Shown in pieces: positions 1 through 5,157 of a stretch of DNA of 8,193 nucleotides. Below the pieces are notes generated by a model. It was not told the origin of the DNA. It was given only the letters and a program-made list of their open reading frames with translations, and did not search any database. The position numbers and the translations under genes were made by a program. The stretch's first letter is position 1. The number at the start of each line of letters is the position of its first letter. Source of the DNA: an uncultured Clostridia bacterium. Its GTDB lineage: Bacteria > Bacillota > Clostridia > Christensenellales > UBA1242. The DNA is taken from contig CALWFX010000088.1 in NCBI GenBank assembly GCA_944377765.1, forward strand, positions 1 to 8,193, given 5' to 3'.

Positions 1-446
1 TGAAATATTCAAATTTTATGGAAGTTAAATTTAAGGCACTTTCTGTTAATGAAGGGTTTGCCAGAGTTTGTGTTGCTGCATTTTGTGTTCAATTAAATCC
101 TTCTGTGGATGAGGTTACTGACATTAAAACTGCTGTCAGCGAAGCGGTTACAAATTGTATTGTTCATGCCTATCCAAAGGATACCAAGGGAGATATCACT
201 CTTCGTTGTGAACTTGAAGGTGATGTTGTTACTGTGGTTGTTAAAGATAATGGCGTTGGAATTGCCGATATTGAAAGAGCAAGAGAACCATTTTACACTT
301 CAAAACCAAGCGAAGAACGCTCTGGAATGGGTTTTACTGTTATGGAAAGTTTTATGGATAATGTTGATGTTATCAGCAACTCTTTTGGCACAACCGTTAA
401 AATGTCTAAAAAAATTGCAAGTTGCCCTTGCGAAGTGGTTGGTTAA
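1..446 (+). CDS. spoIIAB: SpoIIAB, anti-sigma-F factor and serine kinase (start probably one base outside window)
   Basis: SpoIIAB binds and inhibits sigma-F before septation and phosphorylates the anti-anti-sigma factor SpoIIAA. The GHKL ATP-binding fold is clear. Numbering from the Met at 18, the N box is SEAVTN (41-46), the G1 box is DNGVGI (77-82) and the ATP lid is ERSGMGF (100-106). The 142 residues match the usual length of about 146. An ATG lies at 18, but no ribosome site precedes it and the frame is open to the window edge. The first two bases are TG followed by AAA TAT TCA AAT TTT, so an A just outside the window would give an ATG start reading MKYSNFMEVKF. That matches the extended N-terminus of B. 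subtilis SpoIIAB better. The stop codon overlaps the sigF ATG (TAATG), indicating translational coupling. SpoIIAA is expected just upstream but is not visible. Identification is near certain; the exact start is inferred. Confidence 0.96.
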   Translation, partial: KYSNFMEVKFKALSVNEGFARVCVAAFCVQLNPSVDEVTDIKTAVSEAVTNCIVHAYPKDTKGDITLRCELEGDVVTVVVKDNGVGIADIERAREPFYTSKPSEERSGMGFTVMESFMDNVDVISNSFGTTVKMSKKIASCPCEVVG

Positions 447-1171
447 TGCTGGGGCAAGAAGAAACTCTTGAACTTATTAAAAGAGCCCAAAAAGGCGAAC
501 TTGAAGCCAAGGAAAAATTGGTCAATGAAAATTCTCCGCTCATTAAAAGTGTTATCAAATGGTTTAAAGATAAGGGTGTGGAAAAAGAAGATTTATACCA
601 ACTTGGATGCTTGGGGTTTTTAAAGGCAATTAATAACTTTGATTGTTCGTTTAATGTCAAATTCTCCACATATGTTGTGCCAATGGTTGTGGGAGAAATT
701 AAACGCTTTATGCGTGATGATGGGGCTGTTAAAGTGTCAAGAGCAATAAAAGCATTGAATATTAAAATTAACAAATATATTGATGACTTTTTTGGCATTA
801 ATAATAGGCGACCAACAATTTCAGAAATTGCAAAAGCCTTTAACATTTCTGAGCAAGATGTTGTGCTTACTATGGATTCTTCAAAGATGCCTATCTCACT
901 ATACACTCCTTTTGATGATGGCGAAGAAGAAGGCTTGACTGTTATTGACAGATTTGATAACGAGTCAGGTGGCAGTGATTTTGTTGATAATTTAGCATTA
1001 AAAGAAGTTATTGAAAAACTTGATGATCGCGACAAAAAAATTATTCTTTTAAGATATTTTCATGATAAAACACAAAGTGAAATTGCAACAATGCTTGGAG
1101 TGTCACAGGTTCAAGTGTCGAGATTAGAAAATAAAATTCTTGAAACATTAAAAAAGCGGTTGACAAATTAA
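446..1171 (+). CDS. sigF: RNA polymerase sporulation sigma factor sigma-F
   Basis: This is the first forespore-specific sigma factor, held inactive by the adjacent SpoIIAB. The protein is 241 residues. Region 2 includes DLYQLGCLGFLKA (49-61) and the block VKFSTYVVPMVVGEIKRF (71-88), followed by RDDG and VKVSR. Region 3 lies around 110-140, and region 4 ends in the helix-turn-helix TQSEIATMLGVSQVQVSRLE (209-228). The VSQVQVSRLE form together with the position after spoIIAB favours sigma-F over the related sigma-G. I chose ATG 446 because it overlaps the spoIIAB stop as TAATG. A TTG at 422 in the same frame would add eight residues but has no ribosome site. There is no Shine-Dalgarno before 446 either, so expression probably relies on reinitiation after spoIIAB. 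No spoVA gene follows as it does in Bacillus; the next gene is an unrelated lipoprotein with its own promoter. Confidence 0.96.
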   Translation: MLGQEETLELIKRAQKGELEAKEKLVNENSPLIKSVIKWFKDKGVEKEDLYQLGCLGFLKAINNFDCSFNVKFSTYVVPMVVGEIKRFMRDDGAVKVSRAIKALNIKINKYIDDFFGINNRRPTISEIAKAFNISEQDVVLTMDSSKMPISLYTPFDDGEEEGLTVIDRFDNESGGSDFVDNLALKEVIEKLDDRDKKIILLRYFHDKTQSEIATMLGVSQVQVSRLENKILETLKKRLTN

Positions 1172-1230
1172 CTGAATATATTGGATATTGCTAAAATAAC
1201 TAAAAATATGTCATTTTTTTGTTAATTCAG

Positions 1231-1260
1231 TTGACATGGCTTTTTTAATATTGATATTAT
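1231..1260 (+). promoter_or_regulatory. Probable sigma-A promoter of the lipoprotein gene
   Basis: A perfect -35 TTGACA (1231-1236) is followed after 18 bases by TATTAT (1255-1260), with an extended -10 TG at 1252-1253. The predicted transcript start near 1267 would leave the ribosome site at the very 5' end of the message, which is a reason for some doubt. The octamer ATTCAGTT (1225-1232) overlaps the -35 and is the inverse of AACTGAAT at the sigF stop codon (1170-1177). Confidence 0.5.
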
Positions 1261-1279
1261 TAAAGTGGGGAGGATAAAT

Positions 1280-2047
1280 ATGAAAAGATTATTAACTGGA
1301 ATTGCCAGTTTGGCACTTGTGCTTGTTGGCGGTGTTGCACTTTCAGCTTGTGGTGGTGTTAAAAACATTGTGGATACTTCGGGTAACTACCAAAATGTTG
1401 AATATGCGGAAATTCAAGAAGCTTTGACTTCATATAAGTCAAACGCAGAAGGCTATGAGTTTATAGTAAAATTTGATGGCGGATTAAATGCTGATATTGC
1501 TCAATTGAAAGGCTCAGGATATTACAGTGGCATTGTTGAAAGCACTGGCAATTTTTATCTTAAAGGTGATTTGAATATGTCTGGCTCAATAAATAACGAA
1601 GTTAAAATTTCAGTGGATACAAGCGGTGATATATATGTTAATGCTTCAACTCAAACAGCATATCGCAATATTAATGGCAAAAAAACACAATCTTCAATTG
1701 AAACATCTGAAACTTTGTTTGAATCATCATTTTCTACCTATGGCAATATAATTTTTGGAGGTAACTACGATGATTATTTTGCAACAGAAATAACTGGTGC
1801 TGAATATCAAATGGCAACTTCTAATGATTATGTGAAACTTATGCTTAAAACAACCGAAGAAACTACAACTGATGATGTTGTTGAAAGTGTTACTACAACA
1901 TTCTATTTAATTATGGATGCTGAAGGAAATTTGCAAGGCTTCAGTATGCAAATTAGCAGTAACGATGAAAATGTTACTATTCAGTCAAAAGTAAGCACTC
2001 AAAAAGTTGAAATGCCATCAAATACTGATGATTATGTGGTTGCATAA
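1280..2047 (+). CDS. Secreted lipoprotein of unknown function
   Basis: The 255-residue product begins with a lipoprotein signal peptide: a KR n-region, a hydrophobic stretch, then the lipobox LSAC with the acylated cysteine at residue 24. The mature part should therefore be anchored on the outer face of the cell membrane. It has no cysteine beyond the lipobox, is rich in Thr, Ser, Asn and Asp, and alternates polar and hydrophobic residues in a way that suggests beta strands, with phrases such as GNFYLKGDLNMSGSIN and TTFYLIMDAEGNLQGFSMQI. This resembles LolA/LppX-like beta-sheet lipoproteins of Firmicutes, but I do not recognise a named family and assign no function. ATG 1280 is chosen because GGGGAGG (1267-1273) lies six bases upstream; the in-frame GTG at 1265 overlaps that ribosome site. 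The gene has its own promoter and terminator, so it is monocistronic and probably unrelated to sigF. Confidence 0.85.
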   Translation: MKRLLTGIASLALVLVGGVALSACGGVKNIVDTSGNYQNVEYAEIQEALTSYKSNAEGYEFIVKFDGGLNADIAQLKGSGYYSGIVESTGNFYLKGDLNMSGSINNEVKISVDTSGDIYVNASTQTAYRNINGKKTQSSIETSETLFESSFSTYGNIIFGGNYDDYFATEITGAEYQMATSNDYVKLMLKTTEETTTDDVVESVTTTFYLIMDAEGNLQGFSMQISSNDENVTIQSKVSTQKVEMPSNTDDYVVA

Positions 2048-2086
2048 CAAGAAAACTTTTTGATTAATAAAAGTTTGCAAGTTAAG

Positions 2087-2117
2087 AAAGTGAGTGGAAA
2101 AAGCCACCACTTTTTTT
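2087..2117 (+). terminator. Intrinsic terminator of the lipoprotein gene
   Basis: The stem AAAGTG-(A)-GTGG pairs with CCACCACTTT around the loop AAAAAG and runs into seven T (2111-2117). One unpaired A interrupts the left arm. A similar AAACTTTT/AAAAGTTT palindrome occurs on each side (2053-2076 and 2134-2154). Confidence 0.85.
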
Positions 2118-2164
2118 GTTTGCAGAGAAAATAAAACTTTTTTAAAAAAAGTTTGCGTTTTTTC

Positions 2165-2193
2165 TTGACTTTTTTCTCAATTTATCATAAAAT
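2165..2193 (+). promoter_or_regulatory. Promoter of the tRNA cluster
   Basis: TTGACT (2165-2170) and TAAAAT (2188-2193) are separated by the ideal 17 bases. The predicted start near 2200 lies about 16 bases before the first tRNA. It is a strong vegetative-type promoter at the expected place. Confidence 0.75.
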
Positions 2194-2215
2194 AATTGAG
2201 CAAGTGTTGATTTTT

Positions 2216-2291
2216 CGGGGTGTGGCTCAGTTGGTAGAGCGCGCGGTTTGGGACCGTGAGGTCGGGGGTTCGAGACCCTCCACCCCGACCA
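2216..2291 (+). tRNA. tRNA-Pro (anticodon TGG)
   Basis: A full cloverleaf is present: acceptor CGGGGTG/CACCCCG, D stem GCTC/GAGC, anticodon stem CGCGG/CCGTG around loop TTTGGGA, and T loop TTCGAGA. The C1-G72 pair and the A discriminator fit bacterial proline tRNA. CCA is encoded at 2289-2291. Confidence 0.97.
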
Positions 2292-2319
2292 CAACACTTG
2301 TTCCTTGGCTGATAGCCTT

Positions 2320-2396
2320 GGGCCTTTAGCTCAGTTGGTTAGAGCGACCGGCTCATAACCGGTTGGTCCGCGGTTCGAGTCCGTGAAGGCCCACCA
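2320..2396 (+). tRNA. tRNA-Ile2 (CAT anticodon, probable lysidine-modified), not tRNA-Met
   Basis: The cloverleaf has acceptor GGGCCTT/AAGGCCC and anticodon loop CTCATAA; the encoded CCA is at 2394-2396. A G1-C72 pair excludes initiator tRNA. The C4-G69 and C5-G68 pairs are those known to mark E. coli tRNA-Ile2 for the lysidine synthetase TilS. The body (CTTTAGCTCAGTTGGTTAGA and loop CTCATAA) resembles B. subtilis tRNA-Ile2 as I recall it, more than its elongator tRNA-Met. I therefore infer an isoleucine tRNA reading AUA once C34 becomes lysidine. Elongator Met is the alternative. Confidence 0.8.
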
Positions 2397-2425
2397 TATT
2401 TTTTTGAAATATTGTTAAATTTTAG

Positions 2426-2454
2426 TTGCAATATAAGGAAAAATATGTTAAACT
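2426..2454 (+). promoter_or_regulatory. Possible internal promoter before tRNA-Asp
   Basis: TTGCAA (2426-2431), a 17-base spacer, and TAAACT (2449-2454) with an extended -10 TG at 2446-2447. The predicted start near 2461 is about 12 bases before tRNA-Asp. The 76-base gap between tRNA-Ile2 and tRNA-Asp is unusually long for this cluster, which fits a second transcription start. Both boxes match consensus at only four of six positions. Confidence 0.45.
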
Positions 2455-2472
2455 CTTACAAGTTGCTAACTT

Positions 2473-2549
2473 GGCTCGGTAGTTCAGTTGGTTAGAACGC
2501 TAGCCTGTCACGCTAGAGGTCGTGGGTTCGAGCCCCATCCGAGTCGCCA
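2473..2549 (+). tRNA. tRNA-Asp (anticodon GTC)
   Basis: Acceptor GGCTCGG pairs with CCGAGTC with one G-T pair. The anticodon stem CTAGC/GCTAG encloses CTGTCAC. The G discriminator (2546) is the expected aspartate identity base, and CCA is encoded at 2547-2549. Confidence 0.97.
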
Positions 2550-2552
2550 TTT

Positions 2553-2628
2553 GCCCTGATAGCTCAGTCGGTAGAGCAAAGGACTGAAAATCCTTGTGTC
2601 GGTGGTTCGATTCCACCTTAGGGCACCA
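2553..2628 (+). tRNA. tRNA-Phe (anticodon GAA), intact copy
   Basis: Acceptor GCCCTGA/TTAGGGC, anticodon stem AAGGA/TCCTT around CTGAAAA, T stem GGTGG/CCACC, A discriminator and encoded CCA (2626-2628). It starts three bases after tRNA-Asp. Its 3' part, from the variable loop onward, is repeated 204 bases downstream, and a 16-base piece of its anticodon arm recurs in inverse orientation at 2675-2690. Confidence 0.97.
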
Positions 2629-2666
2629 ACATACGAAAGTATGTAAAATGAAAGTTGATTGTGAAA
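2596..2666 (+). repeat. Direct repeat copy 1 (3' part of tRNA-Phe plus flank)
   Basis: These 71 bases recur at 2800-2870 with a single mismatch (A2636 against T2840). The repeat spans the tRNA-Phe variable loop, T arm, 3' acceptor strand, CCA and 38 bases of downstream flank, including a small hairpin at 2629-2644. Confidence 0.95.
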
Positions 2667-2799
2667 TATATATAGACACAAGGATTTTCATGAGTAAAAC
2701 TTTCAAAAATACTTGTTATTTTTGAAAAGCGAAGCAATCAATTTGCAAGCGGAAATTTTGCGAAAGCAAATGGAGCGGAAAAAATTGAATTGCGGAGCA
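2667..2799. other. Palindrome-rich insert between the tRNA-Phe repeats
   Basis: These 133 bases have no coding capacity I can support. They contain an inverted copy of tRNA-Phe positions 2585-2600 (GACACAAGGATTTTCA at 2675-2690). A perfect 11-bp hairpin follows, TTTCAAAAATA/TATTTTTGAAA (2701-2727, loop CTTGT). A larger imperfect hairpin has CAATCAATTT (2735-2744) pairing with AAATTGAATTG (2782-2792) with one bulge. No transposase, integrase or terminal repeats typical of an insertion sequence are visible. Confidence 0.7.
2675..2690 (-). repeat. Inverted 16-base copy of the tRNA-Phe anticodon arm
   Basis: The sequence is the exact reverse complement of 2585-2600, which runs from the base just 5' of the anticodon (U33) to the end of the variable loop. 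Matching stops abruptly on both sides. Confidence 0.9.
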
Positions 2800-2832
2800 G
2801 TGTCGGTGGTTCGATTCCACCTTAGGGCACCA
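2800..2832 (+). pseudogene. tRNA-Phe 3' fragment (variable loop, T arm, acceptor strand, CCA)
   Basis: The fragment is identical to the last 33 bases of the intact tRNA-Phe, including the TTCGATT T loop and encoded CCA. It lacks the D and anticodon arms, and the bases before it do not resemble any tRNA, so it cannot make a functional tRNA. It lies in the same orientation between tRNA-Phe and tRNA-Tyr and so is probably transcribed with them. It could be a trace of partial tandem duplication or of integration at a tRNA 3' end. Confidence 0.9.
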
Positions 2833-2870
2833 ACATACGTAAGTATGTAAAATGAAAGTTGATTGTGAAA
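2800..2870 (+). repeat. Direct repeat copy 2
   Basis: This is the second copy of the 71-base unit at 2596-2666, offset by 204 bases with one substitution. Upstream the match ends at GTGTC (2800-2804). Downstream the two copies diverge after GTGAAA. In this copy the end is followed by ACACAATC, forming the hairpin GATTGTG/CACAATC (2861-2878), which is absent from copy 1. Confidence 0.95.
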
Positions 2871-2914
2871 ACACAATCTTTGAATAAGAAATAATATATT
2901 TTACATTTTCTTAT

Positions 2915-2999
2915 GGGAAGGTTGCAGAGCGGCCAAATGCAACGGACTGTAAATCCGTCGACTATGTCTTCGATGGTTCGAATCCATCCCTTCCCACCA
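2915..2999 (+). tRNA. tRNA-Tyr (anticodon GTA)
   Basis: This is a class II tRNA of 85 bases with a long variable arm (about 2959-2971). Acceptor GGGAAGG/CCTTCCC, anticodon stem ACGGA/TCCGT around CTGTAAA, A discriminator and encoded CCA (2997-2999). A weak promoter-like pair lies just upstream (TTGAAT 2880-2885, 16 bases, TACATT 2902-2907), so it may be transcribed separately from the upstream tRNAs. Confidence 0.97.
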
Positions 3000-3013
3000 C
3001 TAAATATGGATGT

Positions 3014-3088
3014 GCTGGCGTGGCTCAATGGTAGAGCAGCTGACTTGTAATCAGCAGGTTGAAGGTTCGATTCCTTTCGCCAGCTCCA
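3014..3088 (+). tRNA. tRNA-Thr (anticodon TGT)
   Basis: Acceptor GCTGGCG/CGCCAGC, anticodon stem GCTGA/TCAGC around CTTGTAA, T loop TTCGATT, discriminator T and encoded CCA (3086-3088). It is the last tRNA of the cluster. Confidence 0.97.
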
Positions 3089-3090
3089 TT

Positions 3091-3124
3091 ATTTTAAATG
3101 TTTATGACTATCATTTAAAATTTT
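3091..3124 (+). terminator. AT-rich hairpin after tRNA-Thr
   Basis: A 10-bp perfect stem ATTTTAAATG/CATTTAAAAT (3091-3100 and 3112-3121) is followed by only three T. It probably assists the stronger terminator just downstream, or marks the 3' end of the tRNA transcript. Confidence 0.5.
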
Positions 3125-3163
3125 AAAAACTATGTATCACATTATTTGATACATAGTTTTTTT
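3125..3163. terminator. Bidirectional terminator between the tRNA cluster and spoIIM
   Basis: The stem AAAAACTATGTATCA (3125-3139) pairs with TGATACATAGTTTTT (3147-3161) around the loop CATTATT, with a T run on the plus strand. Read on the minus strand, the same hairpin is followed by TTTTTAAAATTTT. It therefore can stop both the tRNA transcript and the converging spoIIM-like gene, whose stop codon (3162-3164) abuts the stem. Confidence 0.9.
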
Positions 3164-3785
3164 AAATCACTAATATTACTTGACCATTAAGAAGATATAA
3201 AAGCAGAGTTTCAATCAAATTAAAAACTAAAAGAATTAAGAACACAACAAGAAGGAAAATAAAGCGATTACAATCAGTTCCGCCATAGCGTTTACAATTA
3301 CAATTTATTTTGTTAATTATAAGATAAAACATAAGTAATATGAAAAGCGTGATTAGTTGACATGGCAGAATAACTATAATTGCAGTTAAACTTCCACCAA
3401 GTCCATAAAGAATAAAGATTAAAGCAAAATTTAAACCAAATAGATAACTTCTGTATATAAGTAAAATTTCAGCAAGTGGAAATAGAAAAGGAACAAACGA
3501 AACACCAAATAAAATTAAGATGTTTATTGTGATAGATAGGGTTCTTGAAAAAAATGCTGATGATGAACCAATAAAGCCTGATTTAAAGTCATCGAGGGAA
3601 ATTTCTTGTAAACTAGATAATGATTTGCTGTTGTTATATTTTATAGCAATAAAAATGCCAACTGAAATTGCAATTAGCATAAGTATTAAGGAAATAAAAA
3701 ATTTCCCTCTATTTTCTTTCATTGCTTTGACGCATGAAAATCGAAGACCATTTATGAAAGAGTGAGATTTATATGACTTTATCAT
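3162..3785 (-). CDS. spoIIM: SpoIIM-like membrane protein (stage II sporulation protein M family)
   Basis: SpoIIM is a mother-cell membrane protein that recruits the peptidoglycan enzymes SpoIID and SpoIIP for engulfment. This 207-residue protein matches the family length of about 214 and has five likely membrane spans near residues 29-49, 82-103, 104-127, 131-156 and 173-198. A polar loop with LDDFKSGF lies between the first two. The stretch from FLFPLAEILLIYRSYLFGLN to VILPCQLITLFILL corresponds in layout to the conserved core of SpoIIM, with its Pro before the fourth span. A Cys-rich cytoplasmic loop (CNCKRYGG, 162-169) is unusual. The start at 3785 has no good ribosome site; Met 22 is an alternative that also lacks one. 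No convincing promoter was found. The gene is divergent from dacF and convergent with the tRNAs. Proximity to dacF and sigF supports the call; sequence similarity alone is modest. Confidence 0.7.
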   Translation of the reverse strand: MIKSYKSHSFINGLRFSCVKAMKENRGKFFISLILMLIAISVGIFIAIKYNNSKSLSSLQEISLDDFKSGFIGSSSAFFSRTLSITINILILFGVSFVPFLFPLAEILLIYRSYLFGLNFALIFILYGLGGSLTAIIVILPCQLITLFILLMFYLIINKINCNCKRYGGTDCNRFIFLLVVFLILLVFNLIETLLLYLLNGQVILVI

Positions 3786-3902
3786 GTTATATACTATTAA
3801 AAATATGATATAAAAAGAACAATTTTATTGTTAATTTGTCCTATTATAATATGTATTGCATAAAAACTTACCTTTTGAAGAAAATATTAAAAAGGAGTTT
3901 TT

Positions 3903-5054
3903 ATGAAAAAAATTTTTTCAAGTTTTGTATTACTTATTATGGCATTTTGTTTTTTAACTTCTTCTCAAACAATGTGTGTTTATGCAGAAAGCGATATTGA
4001 TATACTATCTAAGAGTGGTCTTTTAATGGATTATCAAAGTGGGGAAATTTTATTTGAAAAAAATTCCACTTTACATTTACCAATTGCGAGTATGGTAAAG
4101 ATGATGACAATTTTAATTTCGCTTGAAGAGTTTGATGCTGGAAATGTTTCTCTTGACACAAAAATCACCACCACTGAAAATGCTTCTGGCATGGGTGGTT
4201 CACAAGTTTTTATTGACCCATATGTTGAGTATACTTTTGAAGATTTATTAAAGTCGGTTATTATGGCTTCTGCAAATGATGCATCAGTGGCTCTTGCTGA
4301 ATACTTTAATGGCAATGAAAAAAGTTTTGTTAACAGAATGAATAAAAAGGCAAAGGAACTTGGTATGAATGACACAAATTATGTTAACTGCACAGGGCTT
4401 CCAGCACCAGAACAATATTCTTGTGCAAAAGACTCTGGAATAGTTATGAAAGAAATTTTAAAACATGATTTATATCATAAATATTCTTCAATTTGGATGG
4501 ACGAACTGGTGCACCCGTCAGGAAGAAAAACAGAACTTGTCAACACAAATAAATTAATCAGATATTTTGATGGTTGTGATGGTGGAAAAACAGGTTCCAC
4601 AAATGAAGCAGGGTGTTGCTTAACTGCATCTGCAAAGCGTGGCGATATGCGACTTATATCTGTTATTATTGGAGCGGAAAATAGCAAAACAAGATTTAAT
4701 GAAAGTTCTCTTTTACTTAATTATGGTTTTGGAAATTTTGAAAATAAGTTTTTGGTTGACACCGAAAATGCAATAGCAAATTTAAAGATAGGAAAGGGTA
4801 AAAAAGAAAATTGCGATGTTAAAAAAAAAAAAAAATTTACTGCACTTGTTAAAAAGGGAGACAATGTAACCTATGAAACCAATTTAATTTTACCAGAAGC
4901 TATTAAAGCACCACTAAAAACTGGAGATAAAGTTGGTAAAATTGAAATTTTAAAAAATGGAAATGTTATTAAAGAAATTGAAATTGTTGTGAAGGAAGAT
5001 ATTAAACATAGTTCATATCTAGATAATGTTAACAAGATTATAGAAAATTGGTAA
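3903..5054 (+). CDS. dacF: D-alanyl-D-alanine carboxypeptidase, S11 family (DacF type)
   Basis: This penicillin-binding protein removes the terminal D-Ala from peptidoglycan stem peptides outside the cell membrane. A signal peptide (1-28, probable cleavage after VYA) precedes the catalytic domain. All three active-site motifs are present: SMVK (nucleophile Ser63, Lys66), SAN (123-125) and KTG (229-231). The C-terminal PBP5-type beta domain spans about 285-368. At 383 residues the length matches B. subtilis DacF (389). The final residues could be a weak amphipathic anchor. Start ATG 3903 follows AAAGGAG (3891-3897) at a good distance; a TATAAT lies at 3845-3850 without a good -35. In Bacillus dacF sits directly before spoIIAA-spoIIAB-sigF, but here it lies about 2.7 kb downstream of sigF, next to spoIIM. 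Codons 307-311 are an unbroken run of 15 A. DacB-type assignment cannot be excluded. Confidence 0.92.
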   Translation: MKKIFSSFVLLIMAFCFLTSSQTMCVYAESDIDILSKSGLLMDYQSGEILFEKNSTLHLPIASMVKMMTILISLEEFDAGNVSLDTKITTTENASGMGGSQVFIDPYVEYTFEDLLKSVIMASANDASVALAEYFNGNEKSFVNRMNKKAKELGMNDTNYVNCTGLPAPEQYSCAKDSGIVMKEILKHDLYHKYSSIWMDELVHPSGRKTELVNTNKLIRYFDGCDGGKTGSTNEAGCCLTASAKRGDMRLISVIIGAENSKTRFNESSLLLNYGFGNFENKFLVDTENAIANLKIGKGKKENCDVKKKKKFTALVKKGDNVTYETNLILPEAIKAPLKTGDKVGKIEILKNGNVIKEIEIVVKEDIKHSSYLDNVNKIIENW

Positions 5055-5060
5055 AATTAA

Positions 5061-5086
5061 AAAGGACGCTAATTGGCGTTCTTTTT
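5061..5086 (+). terminator. Intrinsic terminator of dacF
   Basis: Stem AAAGGACGC (5061-5069) pairs with GCGTTCTTT (5076-5084) with one G-T pair, loop TAATTG, followed by a T-rich tail. It starts six bases after the dacF stop. Confidence 0.88.
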
Positions 5087-5097
5087 CTTTGTTTTGC

Positions 5098-5127
5098 TTG
5101 CTATTTGGCACTTTTATTTGCTATAAT
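5098..5127 (+). promoter_or_regulatory. Promoter of scpAB
   Basis: TTGCTA (5098-5103), 18 bases, then a consensus TATAAT (5122-5127) with extended -10 TG at 5119-5120. The predicted start near 5134 gives a short leader carrying the AAGGAG ribosome site. Confidence 0.65.
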
Positions 5128-5157
5128 TATTTTATAAATAGTTAAAAGGAGATGAAA

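Noticed and set aside
422..445. TTG start at 422 for sigF
   Set aside because: It has no ribosome site and would extend the protein inside spoIIAB; the TAATG overlap at 444-448 is a better junction.
406..1035. Minus-strand ORF of 209 codons opposite sigF
   Set aside because: It mirrors a conserved sigma factor gene and has Ser/Leu-rich composition typical of an antisense shadow, without a ribosome site.
2500..2706. Minus-strand ORF of 68 codons across tRNA-Asp and tRNA-Phe
   Set aside because: It is the antisense translation of tRNA genes, a common source of spurious proteins; the tRNAs on the plus strand are complete.
2596..2870. CRISPR array or integron attC sites at the repeated tRNA segment
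   Set aside because: There are only two long copies with one spacer, the repeat is tRNA-derived, and no cas or integrase gene or attC core sites are visible.
2822..3028. Minus-strand ORF of 68 codons across tRNA-Tyr and tRNA-Thr
   Set aside because: Same reason: antisense to tRNA genes, with no ribosome site and no recognisable protein features.
3818..3832. Palindrome AACAATTTTATTGTT between spoIIM and dacF as an operator
   Set aside because: It is short and of low complexity; expected by chance in AT-rich spacers, with no second copy nearby.
3858..3887. GCATA followed by a GAAGAAAATA, resembling a sigma-F promoter for dacF
   Set aside because: The -10 match is poor, and the predicted start near 3893 would fall inside the ribosome site of dacF.
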